In this document: piece by piece, positions 1 to 6,123 of the stretch | Layout of the letters: each line of letters starts with the position of its first letter | Position numbering within the stretch: position 1 is the first letter of the stretch | Assembly (NCBI GenBank): GCA_028714595.1 | Contig: JAQTMD010000026.1 | Location: 1-12,790, forward strand | Direction of reading: 5' to 3' | Source of the DNA: Candidatus Omnitrophota bacterium | Lineage (GTDB): Bacteria > Omnitrophota > Gorgyraeia > Gygaellales > Profunditerraquicolaceae | DNA: 12,790 nucleotides | The notes under the pieces: model-generated | What the model saw: the letters and a program-made list of their open reading frames with translations, nothing else | What the model was told of the DNA's origin: nothing | Database searches by the model: none | Translations under genes and position numbers: made by a program

Positions 1-1
1 A

Positions 2-15
2 CCCCCGGGGTTCAA
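2..15. repeat. Single copy of the 14-bp GC-rich repeat CCCCCGGGGTTCAA
   Basis: The sequence matches exactly the 14-bp unit that recurs three times in tandem at 3091-3132. It is followed by a decayed stretch (TCCCGGAG, 16-23) that merges into the ribosome binding site of the first gene. The window edge may cut off further copies. It looks like an extragenic palindromic repeat. No protein-coding role is visible. Confidence 0.75.
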
Positions 16-38
16 TCCCGGAGGTGAAGGAGCGGAAA

Positions 39-470
39 ATGAAACTTACCCAGATTTCCATATTTCTCGAGAACAGGAAGGGCAGGCTCTCTGACGTATG
101 TTCGCTTTTAGGAAAGAACAAGATCAATATCCGCGCGCTCACCATTGCCGAGAGCGAAGAGTTCGGGATCCTGCGCATCGTGGTGGACAAGCCCGATGCA
201 GCGGTCAAAGCCCTTAAGTCAGGGGGTTTTGTGGCCAACGTCACCGACATCGTGGCCGTGGAGGTCGGAGATAAACCGGGCGGCCTTGCCGCAATACTCA
301 AAATCCTTTCAGCCAGCGACATCAACGTGGAATACATGTACGGATTCGTCGAGAAAAAGACCGACAAGGCCCTTCTGGTATTCCGCTTCGAAGATCCGGA
401 TAAGGCCATCGCAGTCCTCAAAAAACACAAGATCACGGTCGTGGGTAAAAAGGACATAGGAGAGCTTTAA
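39..470 (+). CDS. Tandem ACT-domain protein (first of two)
   Basis: A 143-residue protein made of two ACT domains, roughly residues 3-70 and 72-140. Each begins with a strand followed by the glycine turn typical of ligand-binding ACT modules (ENRKGRL near the N-terminus, GDKPGGL near residue 80). ACT domains bind amino acids and regulate enzymes or transcription; no catalytic domain is attached here. I chose the ATG at 39 because AAGGAG at 27-32 sits six bases upstream. A GTG at 24 in the same frame would lie inside that Shine-Dalgarno region. The stop is one base from the start of the adenylating enzyme, so the two are surely cotranscribed and probably coupled. By analogy with similar gene pairs in anaerobes it may sense an aromatic amino acid and tune the ligase; that is inference. 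The second tandem ACT gene at 1871 is a clear paralogue. Confidence 0.9.
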   Translation: MKLTQISIFLENRKGRLSDVCSLLGKNKINIRALTIAESEEFGILRIVVDKPDAAVKALKSGGFVANVTDIVAVEVGDKPGGLAAILKILSASDINVEYMYGFVEKKTDKALLVFRFEDPDKAIAVLKKHKITVVGKKDIGEL

Positions 471-471
471 T

Positions 472-1782
472 ATGAAGACCTCGTACTGGGAAAAAGAGAT
501 CGAGACCATCGACCGCACGAGCCTCAAAAAACTGCAGTTGAAGCGCCTCAAGGAATCCGTGGCTGTCGCTTTAAAGACGCCGTTCTATAAAGCCCGGCTC
601 AAAAAGGCAGGCATCACCGGTCCCGATGACATCAAGCACTGGGAAGATTACAAAAAGATACCCTTTACCACCAAAGACGATCTGCGCGAATGTTACCCCA
701 ACGGCCTCCTCGCAGTTCCCATGGACGACGTCGTACGACTGCATACCTCGAGCGGGACGACCGGCACTCCGACGGTTATCTACCACACCAAAAAGGACAT
801 CGACAACTGGTCTGACCTCATTGCCCGCTGCATCGTGGCCACGGGCGCTACCGAAAAAGACATCTTCCAGAACATGATGAGCTACGGCATGTTCACCGGG
901 GGCCTGGGCCTGCACTACGGCGCGGAGAAAGTCGGCATGACCGTCATCCCCATGGGCGGCGGCAACACCAAGCGCCAGATCCAGCTCATGAAGGACTTCG
1001 GCACCACGGTTTTGCACATCACCCCCAGCTACATCCTGCACATCCACTCAAAGCTCGCCGAATGCGGCGTGAAGCTCGAAGACCTGAAACTCAAAAAAGC
1101 CTACCTGGGCGCTGAGCCATACTCCGAGAACACCCGTAAAAAAGCAGAAGACCTCTTTCAGATCGACGCCTACAATTCCTACGGCTTAAGCGAGATGAAC
1201 GGGCCGGGCGTTGCCTTTGAATGCGTGCACAAATGCGGCATGCATGTGTGGGAAGACACGTATCTGGTTGAGGTCATCGACCCCAAGACCGGCGAGAGCC
1301 TGCCCGAAGAAAAAGAAGGGGAGCTGGTCTTCACGCAGCTCGTGCGCCGGGCCACGCCGCTTCTGCGCTACCGCTCGCGCGATATCGCCTGTATCCGCAA
1401 AGGTCAGTGCGCCTGCAAGCGCACGCACCGCCGGCTCTCCCGCATCACGGGCAGGACCGACGACATGCTCATTATAAACGGCGTGAACGTCTACCCGTCG
1501 CAGATCGAGGAAGTGGTCATGCGCATCCCCGAAGTCGGCACTAATTACCAGATCTGCCTGGAAAAAGAAGGCACCCTCGACAAGCTGATCGTCAAGGTCG
1601 AGATCTATTCAAAGCTGTTCAAGGGCGAGCTGTCCGAGGTAGACTCCCTTAAAAACCGGATCAAAGAGGAATTGCGCGCTGCGATCATCATCCATCCCGC
1701 TGTGGAACTGCACGAGCCCGGCAGTCTGCCGGTGTTCGAGGGCAAGGCAAAGCGCGTGGTGGATAACAGGGCAAAATTATAA
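472..1782 (+). CDS. paaK: Phenylacetate-CoA ligase-like adenylate-forming enzyme
   Basis: A 436-residue AMP-binding enzyme of the phenylacetate-CoA ligase family, which activates arylacetates with ATP and CoA to acyl-CoA, AMP and pyrophosphate in the cytosol. Visible motifs are the phosphate loop SSGTTG (93-98), YGLSE with the glutamate at 241, RYRSRD, GRTDDM (327-332) followed by INGVNVYPSQIEE, and the C-terminal GKAKR with the likely catalytic lysine at 427. The length fits the family. The start ATG follows AGGAGAG and lies one base past the upstream ACT stop. In anaerobes such ligases are often found with indolepyruvate ferredoxin oxidoreductase; none is seen here, but the genes upstream are outside the window. 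The exact substrate (phenylacetate, indoleacetate or another arylacetate) cannot be read from sequence, so the gene symbol is by family only. Confidence 0.88.
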   Translation: MKTSYWEKEIETIDRTSLKKLQLKRLKESVAVALKTPFYKARLKKAGITGPDDIKHWEDYKKIPFTTKDDLRECYPNGLLAVPMDDVVRLHTSSGTTGTPTVIYHTKKDIDNWSDLIARCIVATGATEKDIFQNMMSYGMFTGGLGLHYGAEKVGMTVIPMGGGNTKRQIQLMKDFGTTVLHITPSYILHIHSKLAECGVKLEDLKLKKAYLGAEPYSENTRKKAEDLFQIDAYNSYGLSEMNGPGVAFECVHKCGMHVWEDTYLVEVIDPKTGESLPEEKEGELVFTQLVRRATPLLRYRSRDIACIRKGQCACKRTHRRLSRITGRTDDMLIINGVNVYPSQIEEVVMRIPEVGTNYQICLEKEGTLDKLIVKVEIYSKLFKGELSEVDSLKNRIKEELRAAIIIHPAVELHEPGSLPVFEGKAKRVVDNRAKL

Positions 1783-1791
1783 GGAAACGAA

Positions 1792-1821
1792 GACCCTTCG
1801 CGGCATCTGCCGCTCAGGGTC
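1792..1821 (+). promoter_or_regulatory. Hairpin between the ligase and the second ACT gene
   Basis: GACCCT (1792-1797) pairs with AGGGTC (1816-1821), and inside it GCGGC (1800-1804) pairs with GCCGC (1809-1813) around a four-base ATCT loop. Symmetric TC/TC internal-loop bases separate the two stems. It begins ten bases past the ligase stop. No T-run follows, so it is not a classic terminator. It may be an mRNA processing or stabilising element that sets different expression for the genes on either side. The structure is seen; the role is inferred. Confidence 0.5.
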
Positions 1822-1870
1822 AAATTTCCCTTCTATAGTTGATTGTTTAGGAAAATTTGAGGAGGTCACG

Positions 1871-2296
1871 ATGGCTAAGGAATTGAACGTTTTTGTGGAG
1901 AACCGCCCCGGCCGTCTGCGTTCGGTAGCCGCGGCGCTGGCAGAAAGCAAGATCAACGTGCGCACCATGACCTTGCAGGACCGCGGCGAATACGGTCTGA
2001 TGAAGCTCATCGTGGACAATCCCGAAGCTGCCCACCTGGCGCTGGTGGATAAAGGGTTTGCCTGCGCGCTCAAAGAGATCCTCGCCGTCTCGCTCAAGGA
2101 CAAACCGGGGAGTTTCATGAAGCTCGCGGACGCCTTCTTAAAGCATGAGGTGAACATCCTCGACGCCTACGGTTTTGTCATCGAGTCAAAAAAGGAAGCG
2201 GTGTTTTGCGTGGAAGTCAAAAACGCCGCGGAGACAAAGAAGGCGCTCATTACAGAGGGCTTCAGGGTGCTCGAAGAAGAGCTCTACGATTTCTAG
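1871..2296 (+). CDS. Tandem ACT-domain protein (second of two)
   Basis: A 141-residue protein with two ACT domains (about 3-70 and 72-138), paralogous to the gene at 39. It has the matching glycine turns ENRPGRL and KDKPGSF and the same domain spacing. There is no enzyme or DNA-binding domain, so it is a stand-alone amino-acid-binding regulatory protein. The ATG is preceded by GGAGG at 1860-1864, a strong ribosome binding site. It sits 88 bases past the ligase stop, behind a hairpin, and five bases before the amidohydrolase. The two ACT proteins bracket the ligase, which suggests either a hetero-oligomeric sensor or control by two ligands; this is inference. Confidence 0.9.
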   Translation: MAKELNVFVENRPGRLRSVAAALAESKINVRTMTLQDRGEYGLMKLIVDNPEAAHLALVDKGFACALKEILAVSLKDKPGSFMKLADAFLKHEVNILDAYGFVIESKKEAVFCVEVKNAAETKKALITEGFRVLEEELYDF

Positions 2297-2301
2297 TCCT
2301 C

Positions 2302-3090
2302 ATGATTATCGATATCCATACCCATGCCTGGCCTGATAAGGTCTCCGGGAAGGCCAGAGAGAACCTCGAGTCACACTACACCGTCACCCTCGTCGGCGAC
2401 CCCACCGTCAAGACCCTGCTGTCGTACATGGACAAAAACCGTATCGATTACAGCTGCATCTGCGCCGTGGCGTCGCGTCCGGAACAGGTCGTCTCCATCA
2501 ATAACTGGCTTTTCAGCATCGACGATCCCCGCCTGAAAGTCTTTGCCGCGCTGCACCCCGCATTCGGCGGTTGGAAAGAAGAGATCAAACGCATCAGGGA
2601 TAAGACGTTCGGCATCAAACTGCAGCCCAGCTTTCAGGAATTTTACGTGGATGACGAGGCAGTTTTTCCGCTGTACGAAGAACTCCAGAAACAGGGTTTA
2701 TACGTTTTATTCCACAGCGGAGACGAGCTTGCGCCGGAGCTGGTGGTACGGGCGACACCGCAGCGATTGCGTAAAGTAAGGGATAGATTCCCGGGCCTGA
2801 CCATGATCGCCGCGCATTTCGGCGGTTTCAGATTCTGGGAGGATGTGAAAAAATATCTTTTGGGCAGGGATATTTATTTTGACACTTCGGCATTTTTCGG
2901 ATATGTACCGGATAAAGAGGCAAAAGAGCTTATTCTGGGGCACCGGGCGGATCGCATCTTATTCGGCACGGATTTTCCCATTATAAACCAGAAAAAAGAC
3001 CTGGATTACCTTGATAAGCTGGGGCTGGATAAGGGTTTGAAGGAGATGATCCTCTCCGCAAACGCCCGCCGCCTCCTGAAAATCCCGTAA
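2302..3090 (+). CDS. TIM-barrel amidohydrolase (Amidohydro_2-like)
   Basis: A 262-residue metal-dependent hydrolase or decarboxylase-type protein of the amidohydrolase-2 family. Metal-ligand motifs are visible in the expected order: IDIHTH (His6, His8), LFHSG (His138), AAHFGG (His172) and LFGTDFP (Asp224). The family includes decarboxylases and hydrolases acting on aromatic or cyclic carboxylates, so a role in aromatic-acid turnover with the upstream ligase is possible, but the substrate is not readable. I chose the ATG at 2302 because the protein then opens directly with the barrel's first strand and HxH. The reading frame is open further upstream, but only through the overlapping ACT gene. 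It starts five bases after the ACT stop with no good Shine-Dalgarno, so translational coupling is likely. The 14-bp repeats follow immediately after its stop. Confidence 0.87.
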   Translation: MIIDIHTHAWPDKVSGKARENLESHYTVTLVGDPTVKTLLSYMDKNRIDYSCICAVASRPEQVVSINNWLFSIDDPRLKVFAALHPAFGGWKEEIKRIRDKTFGIKLQPSFQEFYVDDEAVFPLYEELQKQGLYVLFHSGDELAPELVVRATPQRLRKVRDRFPGLTMIAAHFGGFRFWEDVKKYLLGRDIYFDTSAFFGYVPDKEAKELILGHRADRILFGTDFPIINQKKDLDYLDKLGLDKGLKEMILSANARRLLKIP

Positions 3091-3132
3091 CCCCCGGGGT
3101 TCAACCCCCGGGGTTCAACCCCCGGGGTTGAG
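3091..3132. repeat. Three tandem copies of a 14-bp GC-rich palindromic unit
   Basis: CCCCCGGGGTTCAA occurs at 3091-3104 and 3105-3118, then CCCCCGGGGTTGAG at 3119-3132. Each junction forms CAACCCCCGGGGTTG or a close variant, a perfect 7-bp dyad around one central C. The array begins on the base after the amidohydrolase stop. The same unit is found at 2-15. It resembles REP-type extragenic repeats and may act in mRNA 3' end protection or termination. There is no T-run, so it is not a standard terminator. Confidence 0.85.
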
Positions 3133-3145
3133 AAACTGGGGGACT

Positions 3146-3186
3146 AAAAATGCAAAAGGCCCTTTCTCCTGAAAGGACCTTTTGCA
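3146..3186 (-). terminator. Rho-independent terminator on the minus strand
   Basis: Bases 3151-3159 pair with 3178-3186 (TGCAAAAGG/CCTTTTGCA) and 3161-3166 pair with 3171-3176, with one mismatch and a four-base loop. Read on the minus strand the hairpin is followed by five T (3150-3146) and its loop is AGGA. There is no T-run on the + side, so it terminates minus-strand transcription. No protein gene on the minus strand precedes it, which points to a small RNA. Confidence 0.75.
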
Positions 3187-3242
3187 GAGGCGATAGGCCT
3201 CAATGGCTTTCGCTATCGGCAACCTCCTGTTGCCTGTATTCT
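3146..3242 (-). ncRNA. Candidate small structured RNA on the minus strand
   Basis: Read 5'-3' on the minus strand, a promoter (TTGAAA at 3277-3272, 17-base spacer, CATATA at 3254-3249) predicts a start near 3242. The transcript would then hold a perfect hairpin GGCAAC-AGGAG-GTTGCC (3234-3218). Next comes a GATAG/CTATC stem (3217-3213 with 3196-3192) carrying a CGAAA bulge and a GCC/GGC inner stem, and last the terminator hairpin. Its length is about 97 nt. Two loops contain GGA (AGGAG and AGGA), the core of CsrA/RsmA targets. An alternative pairing GAGGC/GCCTC competes with the middle stem. I do not recognise a known RNA family. The promoter, hairpins and T-run are seen; transcription is inferred. 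Confidence 0.5.
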
Positions 3243-3248
3243 ACTATA

Positions 3249-3277
3249 TATATGCCATATTTTCCTGAAGATTTCAA
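3249..3277 (-). promoter_or_regulatory. Candidate sigma-70 promoter for the minus-strand RNA
   Basis: On the minus strand TTGAAA (3277-3272) and CATATA (3254-3249) are 17 bases apart within an AT-rich stretch. The predicted start near 3242 is just upstream of the first hairpin. The -10 is only a moderate match to consensus. Confidence 0.4.
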
Positions 3278-3328
3278 GGTACAAAAAAATTTTTTTGAAA
3301 GAGTTTTCCGGGATTTTGAGATTTGAGG

Positions 3329-3334
3329 TATAAT
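3329..3334 (+). promoter_or_regulatory. Perfect -10 box TATAAT upstream of malQ
   Basis: TATAAT lies 38 bases before the malQ ATG in an AT-rich intergenic region, giving a leader of about 30 bases with the GGAGG ribosome site in it. No convincing -35 box lies 16-18 bases upstream (TTCCGG at 17), so the promoter may depend on an activator. Confidence 0.5.
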
Positions 3335-3372
3335 AGATACCCTTGATCGGCTTTTTCCGGAGGTAAACGTTC

Positions 3373-5202
3373 ATGTCGTCACAGCCGCACGCAAGAGAAC
3401 TTCTTGCAACCGCATCGAAAAATAAATGGGAGGCTGTCGGCACCCGGCGCCGCGCCGGTGTCGTTGTCCCCCTTGCCAGCGTCTATTCCGGGAATTCCAT
3501 CGGCATCGGAGACCTGGACGACCTGAAGCTCGTCATTGACTGGTGCCGAACATCCGGTCATTCCATCCTGCAGCTTCTGCCTATGAACGAGGTCGGCCCG
3601 ATCTCCTGCCCCTATGATTCCACCAGTTCCTTTGCATTGGAGCCGATGTACCTTTCGCTTGCGAAGCTTGCCGACGGCAGGCCGAATTCCTTCAAGAAAA
3701 AATCAGAGGCGCTGGCCCAGGCATTTCCCGCAGGCAAACCCATTGTCGATTACCGCATCAAGGCTGAAAAACTTGACCTGCTCCGGCAGTTTTTCGAAGA
3801 AAAAGTCGCCAAAACCCCCGAAGGCCTTCAGGTTTTTATATCCGAAAACGCCTACTGGCTCGATGATTTCGCGCTGTTCAATCTGTTAAAATCCCTGAAC
3901 TGCGGCAGGGCCTGGTATGACTGGGAGGGAGAGTATAAGTTCAGGGAGCCGCAGGCGCTCCGGGAACTTAAAAAACAGCACGAGCGCGTGGTGCTCTTCC
4001 AGCAGTGGCTGCAGTGGCAGTTGAGCATCCAGTTCAAGGAGGCAAAGGCATACGCCCGGGCGCAGGGAGTCCTGCTCAAAGGCGACCTGCCCATCCTGGT
4101 CTCTCGCGACAGCGCGGATGTCTGGTCGCACCCCGAATATTTCAAGCTGGAATTCGATGCCGGCGCTCCGCCGGACATGTACTGCGCCAAGGGCCAGCGC
4201 TGGGGCACGCCCACGTATAACTGGGAGCGTATCTTTGCCGACGACGGCATTTATGTCAGGCAGAAGCTCGCCTTTGCCCAGAATTTCTACGACATCCTGC
4301 GCATCGACCACGTGGTGGGCCTGTTGCGCATCTGGAGCATCCCTGTTGCAGAGCCTGCGGAGAACAAGGGCCTGCACGGCTTCTTTGACCCCAAGGACGA
4401 AAAGCAGTGGGAGGCGCACGGACGCAGGGTCCTGGAAATGCTGGTCGCCGATACCCGGATGCTCTTGTGCGCCGAGGATCTCGGCGAAATACCCAAGGCC
4501 TGCCCGAAGCTCTTACAGGAGTTCGGTATCCCCGGTAACGACGTCGAACGCTGGACCAAGGACTGGGAAAAACGCCACGACTTCCTGTCTCCCGAAGAAT
4601 ACCGCCTGCTGTCCGTTGCCATGCTCTCCACCCATGACACCACCAACTGGCCTGCCTGGTGGGAGAACGAGGCAGGCACGGTGGATGAAGGGCTGTTCAT
4701 CCGCCGCTGTATTGAGCGCCATATCGATTTCCAGTCAATCCGCGACAAACTTTTTGATCCGCTTCGTTCGAACCGCGGCCGTCTGCGCTGGCGCGAATCG
4801 GTGGATTCGGTCGATCGACTGGTCTCTATCCTCGGCAAACCGCAGTCCGAACTCTGGCATTTCCTGGATATGTACCAAAACACCTTTCGTGAAAAAGAAA
4901 AACTCTGGAAGATTCTGGGTCTCGGCGGCTCAATGCGAGAAGCCTGCGATAAAGAGATCCTTGAGGCCGTCTTTGGATTTACCTTTCAGACAAACTCCGT
5001 CTTCTGCATCAATTTCATCACCGACCTGCTGAGCCTCGCCGGCATCTTCAAAGGCGACCCCTACCAGTACCGCTACAATACGCCGGGTACGGTCAGCGAC
5101 ACCAACTGGTCGCTCGTCGTCCCGTTATCCCTTGAAGAATTAAACATTCATCCTGTGAACGCCGAAATAAAAACTTTGATTGCCTCCGCAAACAGAGTAT
5201 AA
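3373..5202 (+). CDS. malQ: 4-alpha-glucanotransferase (amylomaltase, GH77)
   Basis: A 609-residue GH77 enzyme that transfers alpha-1,4-glucan segments between maltodextrins, used in glycogen or maltodextrin metabolism in the cytosol. The three family catalytic motifs are present in order: RIDHVVGL with the nucleophile Asp312, LCAEDLG with the acid/base Glu368, and STHDTTNW with Asp422. The N-terminal half also shows a family-like segment, LQLLPMNEVG followed by a proline-tyrosine loop (PYDSTSSF). The length is between the short bacterial type and the long enterobacterial type. The ATG is supported by GGAGG at 3360-3364. It is an isolated gene with its own promoter; no other glycogen gene is visible nearby. 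The 3' end appears to contain a promoter for the next gene. Confidence 0.92.
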   Translation: MSSQPHARELLATASKNKWEAVGTRRRAGVVVPLASVYSGNSIGIGDLDDLKLVIDWCRTSGHSILQLLPMNEVGPISCPYDSTSSFALEPMYLSLAKLADGRPNSFKKKSEALAQAFPAGKPIVDYRIKAEKLDLLRQFFEEKVAKTPEGLQVFISENAYWLDDFALFNLLKSLNCGRAWYDWEGEYKFREPQALRELKKQHERVVLFQQWLQWQLSIQFKEAKAYARAQGVLLKGDLPILVSRDSADVWSHPEYFKLEFDAGAPPDMYCAKGQRWGTPTYNWERIFADDGIYVRQKLAFAQNFYDILRIDHVVGLLRIWSIPVAEPAENKGLHGFFDPKDEKQWEAHGRRVLEMLVADTRMLLCAEDLGEIPKACPKLLQEFGIPGNDVERWTKDWEKRHDFLSPEEYRLLSVAMLSTHDTTNWPAWWENEAGTVDEGLFIRRCIERHIDFQSIRDKLFDPLRSNRGRLRWRESVDSVDRLVSILGKPQSELWHFLDMYQNTFREKEKLWKILGLGGSMREACDKEILEAVFGFTFQTNSVFCINFITDLLSLAGIFKGDPYQYRYNTPGTVSDTNWSLVVPLSLEELNIHPVNAEIKTLIASANRV

Positions 5203-5203
5203 T
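5176..5203 (+). promoter_or_regulatory. Candidate promoter inside the 3' end of malQ
   Basis: TTGATT (5176-5181) and TATAAT (5198-5203) are 16 bases apart. The -10 box overlaps the malQ stop codon. The expected start near 5210 lies at a small hairpin, giving a leader of about 55 bases for the first secreted protein. Confidence 0.5.
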
Positions 5204-5211
5204 ATAAAACC

Positions 5212-5232
5212 GGGGACGTTCCCCAAGGTACC
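5212..5232 (+). repeat. Short GC-rich palindrome (GGGGACGTTCCCC then GGTACC)
   Basis: GGGGA (5212-5216) pairs with TCCCC (5220-5224) around CGT, followed at once by the palindrome GGTACC (5227-5232). Similar GGGGAC-rich elements are REP-like in several uncultivated and deltaproteobacterial genomes as far as I recall. It would lie at the extreme 5' end of the downstream transcript. Confidence 0.4.
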
Positions 5233-5265
5233 ACACCATGTCATTGTAGCATATTGGAGCTGCGT

Positions 5266-6087
5266 ATGTTGCATGCAGTCCATCTTATGCGGCTGATGTC
5301 TCTGGTTTTTGTGTTTACCATGCTGCTCTGCGCCGCCTGCCTCGCCCAATCCAACGCCACCGACTCGGTCACCATCACCACCTACTACCCCGCGCCCTAC
5401 GGCGTCTATAAGAACATGCGCCTGCACCCCAGCCAGGAGCCGCAGGGAGCAGCGGCGCAGCGGGGGACGCTGTATTTCAACGCTACCACCAACCAGACGT
5501 ATTATTTCAACGGCTCTGCCTGGGTGCCGTTCAATTTCTTTGCGAACATCCAGTTTAATACTGCGGCAGTCAGGCCTTCAGATACCGAAGGCACGGTTTA
5601 CTATAACGTTTCTTCCCATCAGCCCGAGTATTTTGACGGGAACCAATGGAAGGCATTTGGCGGCGGTTCATCCGGGAATATGTGCGGCAATAGCTTCTGC
5701 GAGACAGGCGAAGACTGCGGCAGTTGTCCTCAAGACTGCCCGACCTGCGCCACACCTGCGAAGCAAAAGAAATGTGCCATGCATGTCGTTGCAAGCTATA
5801 ATCCGGGTATTAGAATGGCCGATCTTTACGCTTCCTGCAGGAACTATTGCATCTCGAAGGGATGGAAGGTGGGAGATCAATATCAGTACCACAGCTCGCC
5901 CTATGATAGCTCTCATCCGGTAGCCTGCTCGTACCCGTCGAACAGCTATGCTACGTATCCGGTGACTTTCCGTTTTGACGATTGCACGGCTACGAAAAGC
6001 GGTACGACTCAATCAGGCGGCATTACGTACTGCACGAATACGTCAATAGCGACGTGTTACTGCAATGATGTAGAGGGCTCGGCATAG
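5266..6087 (+). CDS. Secreted cysteine-rich protein with N-terminal TITTYYPAPYGVY segment (paralogue 1)
   Basis: A 273-residue exported protein of unknown function. It has a signal peptide (about residues 1-27, probable cleavage after CLA before QSNA), then the conserved segment TITTYYPAPYGVYKNMRL. Two copies follow of a beta-hairpin-like repeat of pattern G-x-L/V-Y-Y/F-N ... Y-F-N/D-G-x-x-W (about residues 67-93 and 107-130), which resembles phage tail-fibre or adhesin repeats. Then come a six-cysteine motif CGNSFCETGEDCGSCPQDC and a C-terminal domain with eight more cysteines, 14 in all after the signal. GGAG at 5256-5259 fixes the ATG at 5266; the TTG at 5254 would overlap that site. The next gene is a paralogue. 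A surface or extracellular binding role is likely but not shown. Confidence 0.8.
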   Translation: MLHAVHLMRLMSLVFVFTMLLCAACLAQSNATDSVTITTYYPAPYGVYKNMRLHPSQEPQGAAAQRGTLYFNATTNQTYYFNGSAWVPFNFFANIQFNTAAVRPSDTEGTVYYNVSSHQPEYFDGNQWKAFGGGSSGNMCGNSFCETGEDCGSCPQDCPTCATPAKQKKCAMHVVASYNPGIRMADLYASCRNYCISKGWKVGDQYQYHSSPYDSSHPVACSYPSNSYATYPVTFRFDDCTATKSGTTQSGGITYCTNTSIATCYCNDVEGSA

Positions 6088-6123
6088 TGCAGCCGGCACG
6101 CTCTAAAAGAAATGGATGACTGC

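Noticed and set aside
571..1047. Minus-strand open frame opposite the ligase
   Set aside because: Antisense to SSGTTG and the other ligase motifs; no ribosome site or family match.
3146..3242. Cyclic di-GMP, SAM or other known riboswitch in the gap before malQ
   Set aside because: The conserved core sequences I know for these classes are absent, and the T-run places the RNA on the strand opposite to malQ.
4118..5032. 304-residue open frame in another + frame inside malQ
   Set aside because: The composition is Ser/Arg/Pro/Thr-rich as expected from frame-shifted GC-rich code, and all three GH77 catalytic motifs are in the malQ frame.
5266..5344. Lipoprotein signal (lipobox LCAAC) in paralogue 1
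   Set aside because: The -3 position before the candidate cysteine is Cys rather than Leu/Val/Ile, and paralogue 2 has no equivalent; a type I signal peptide cut after CLA fits both.
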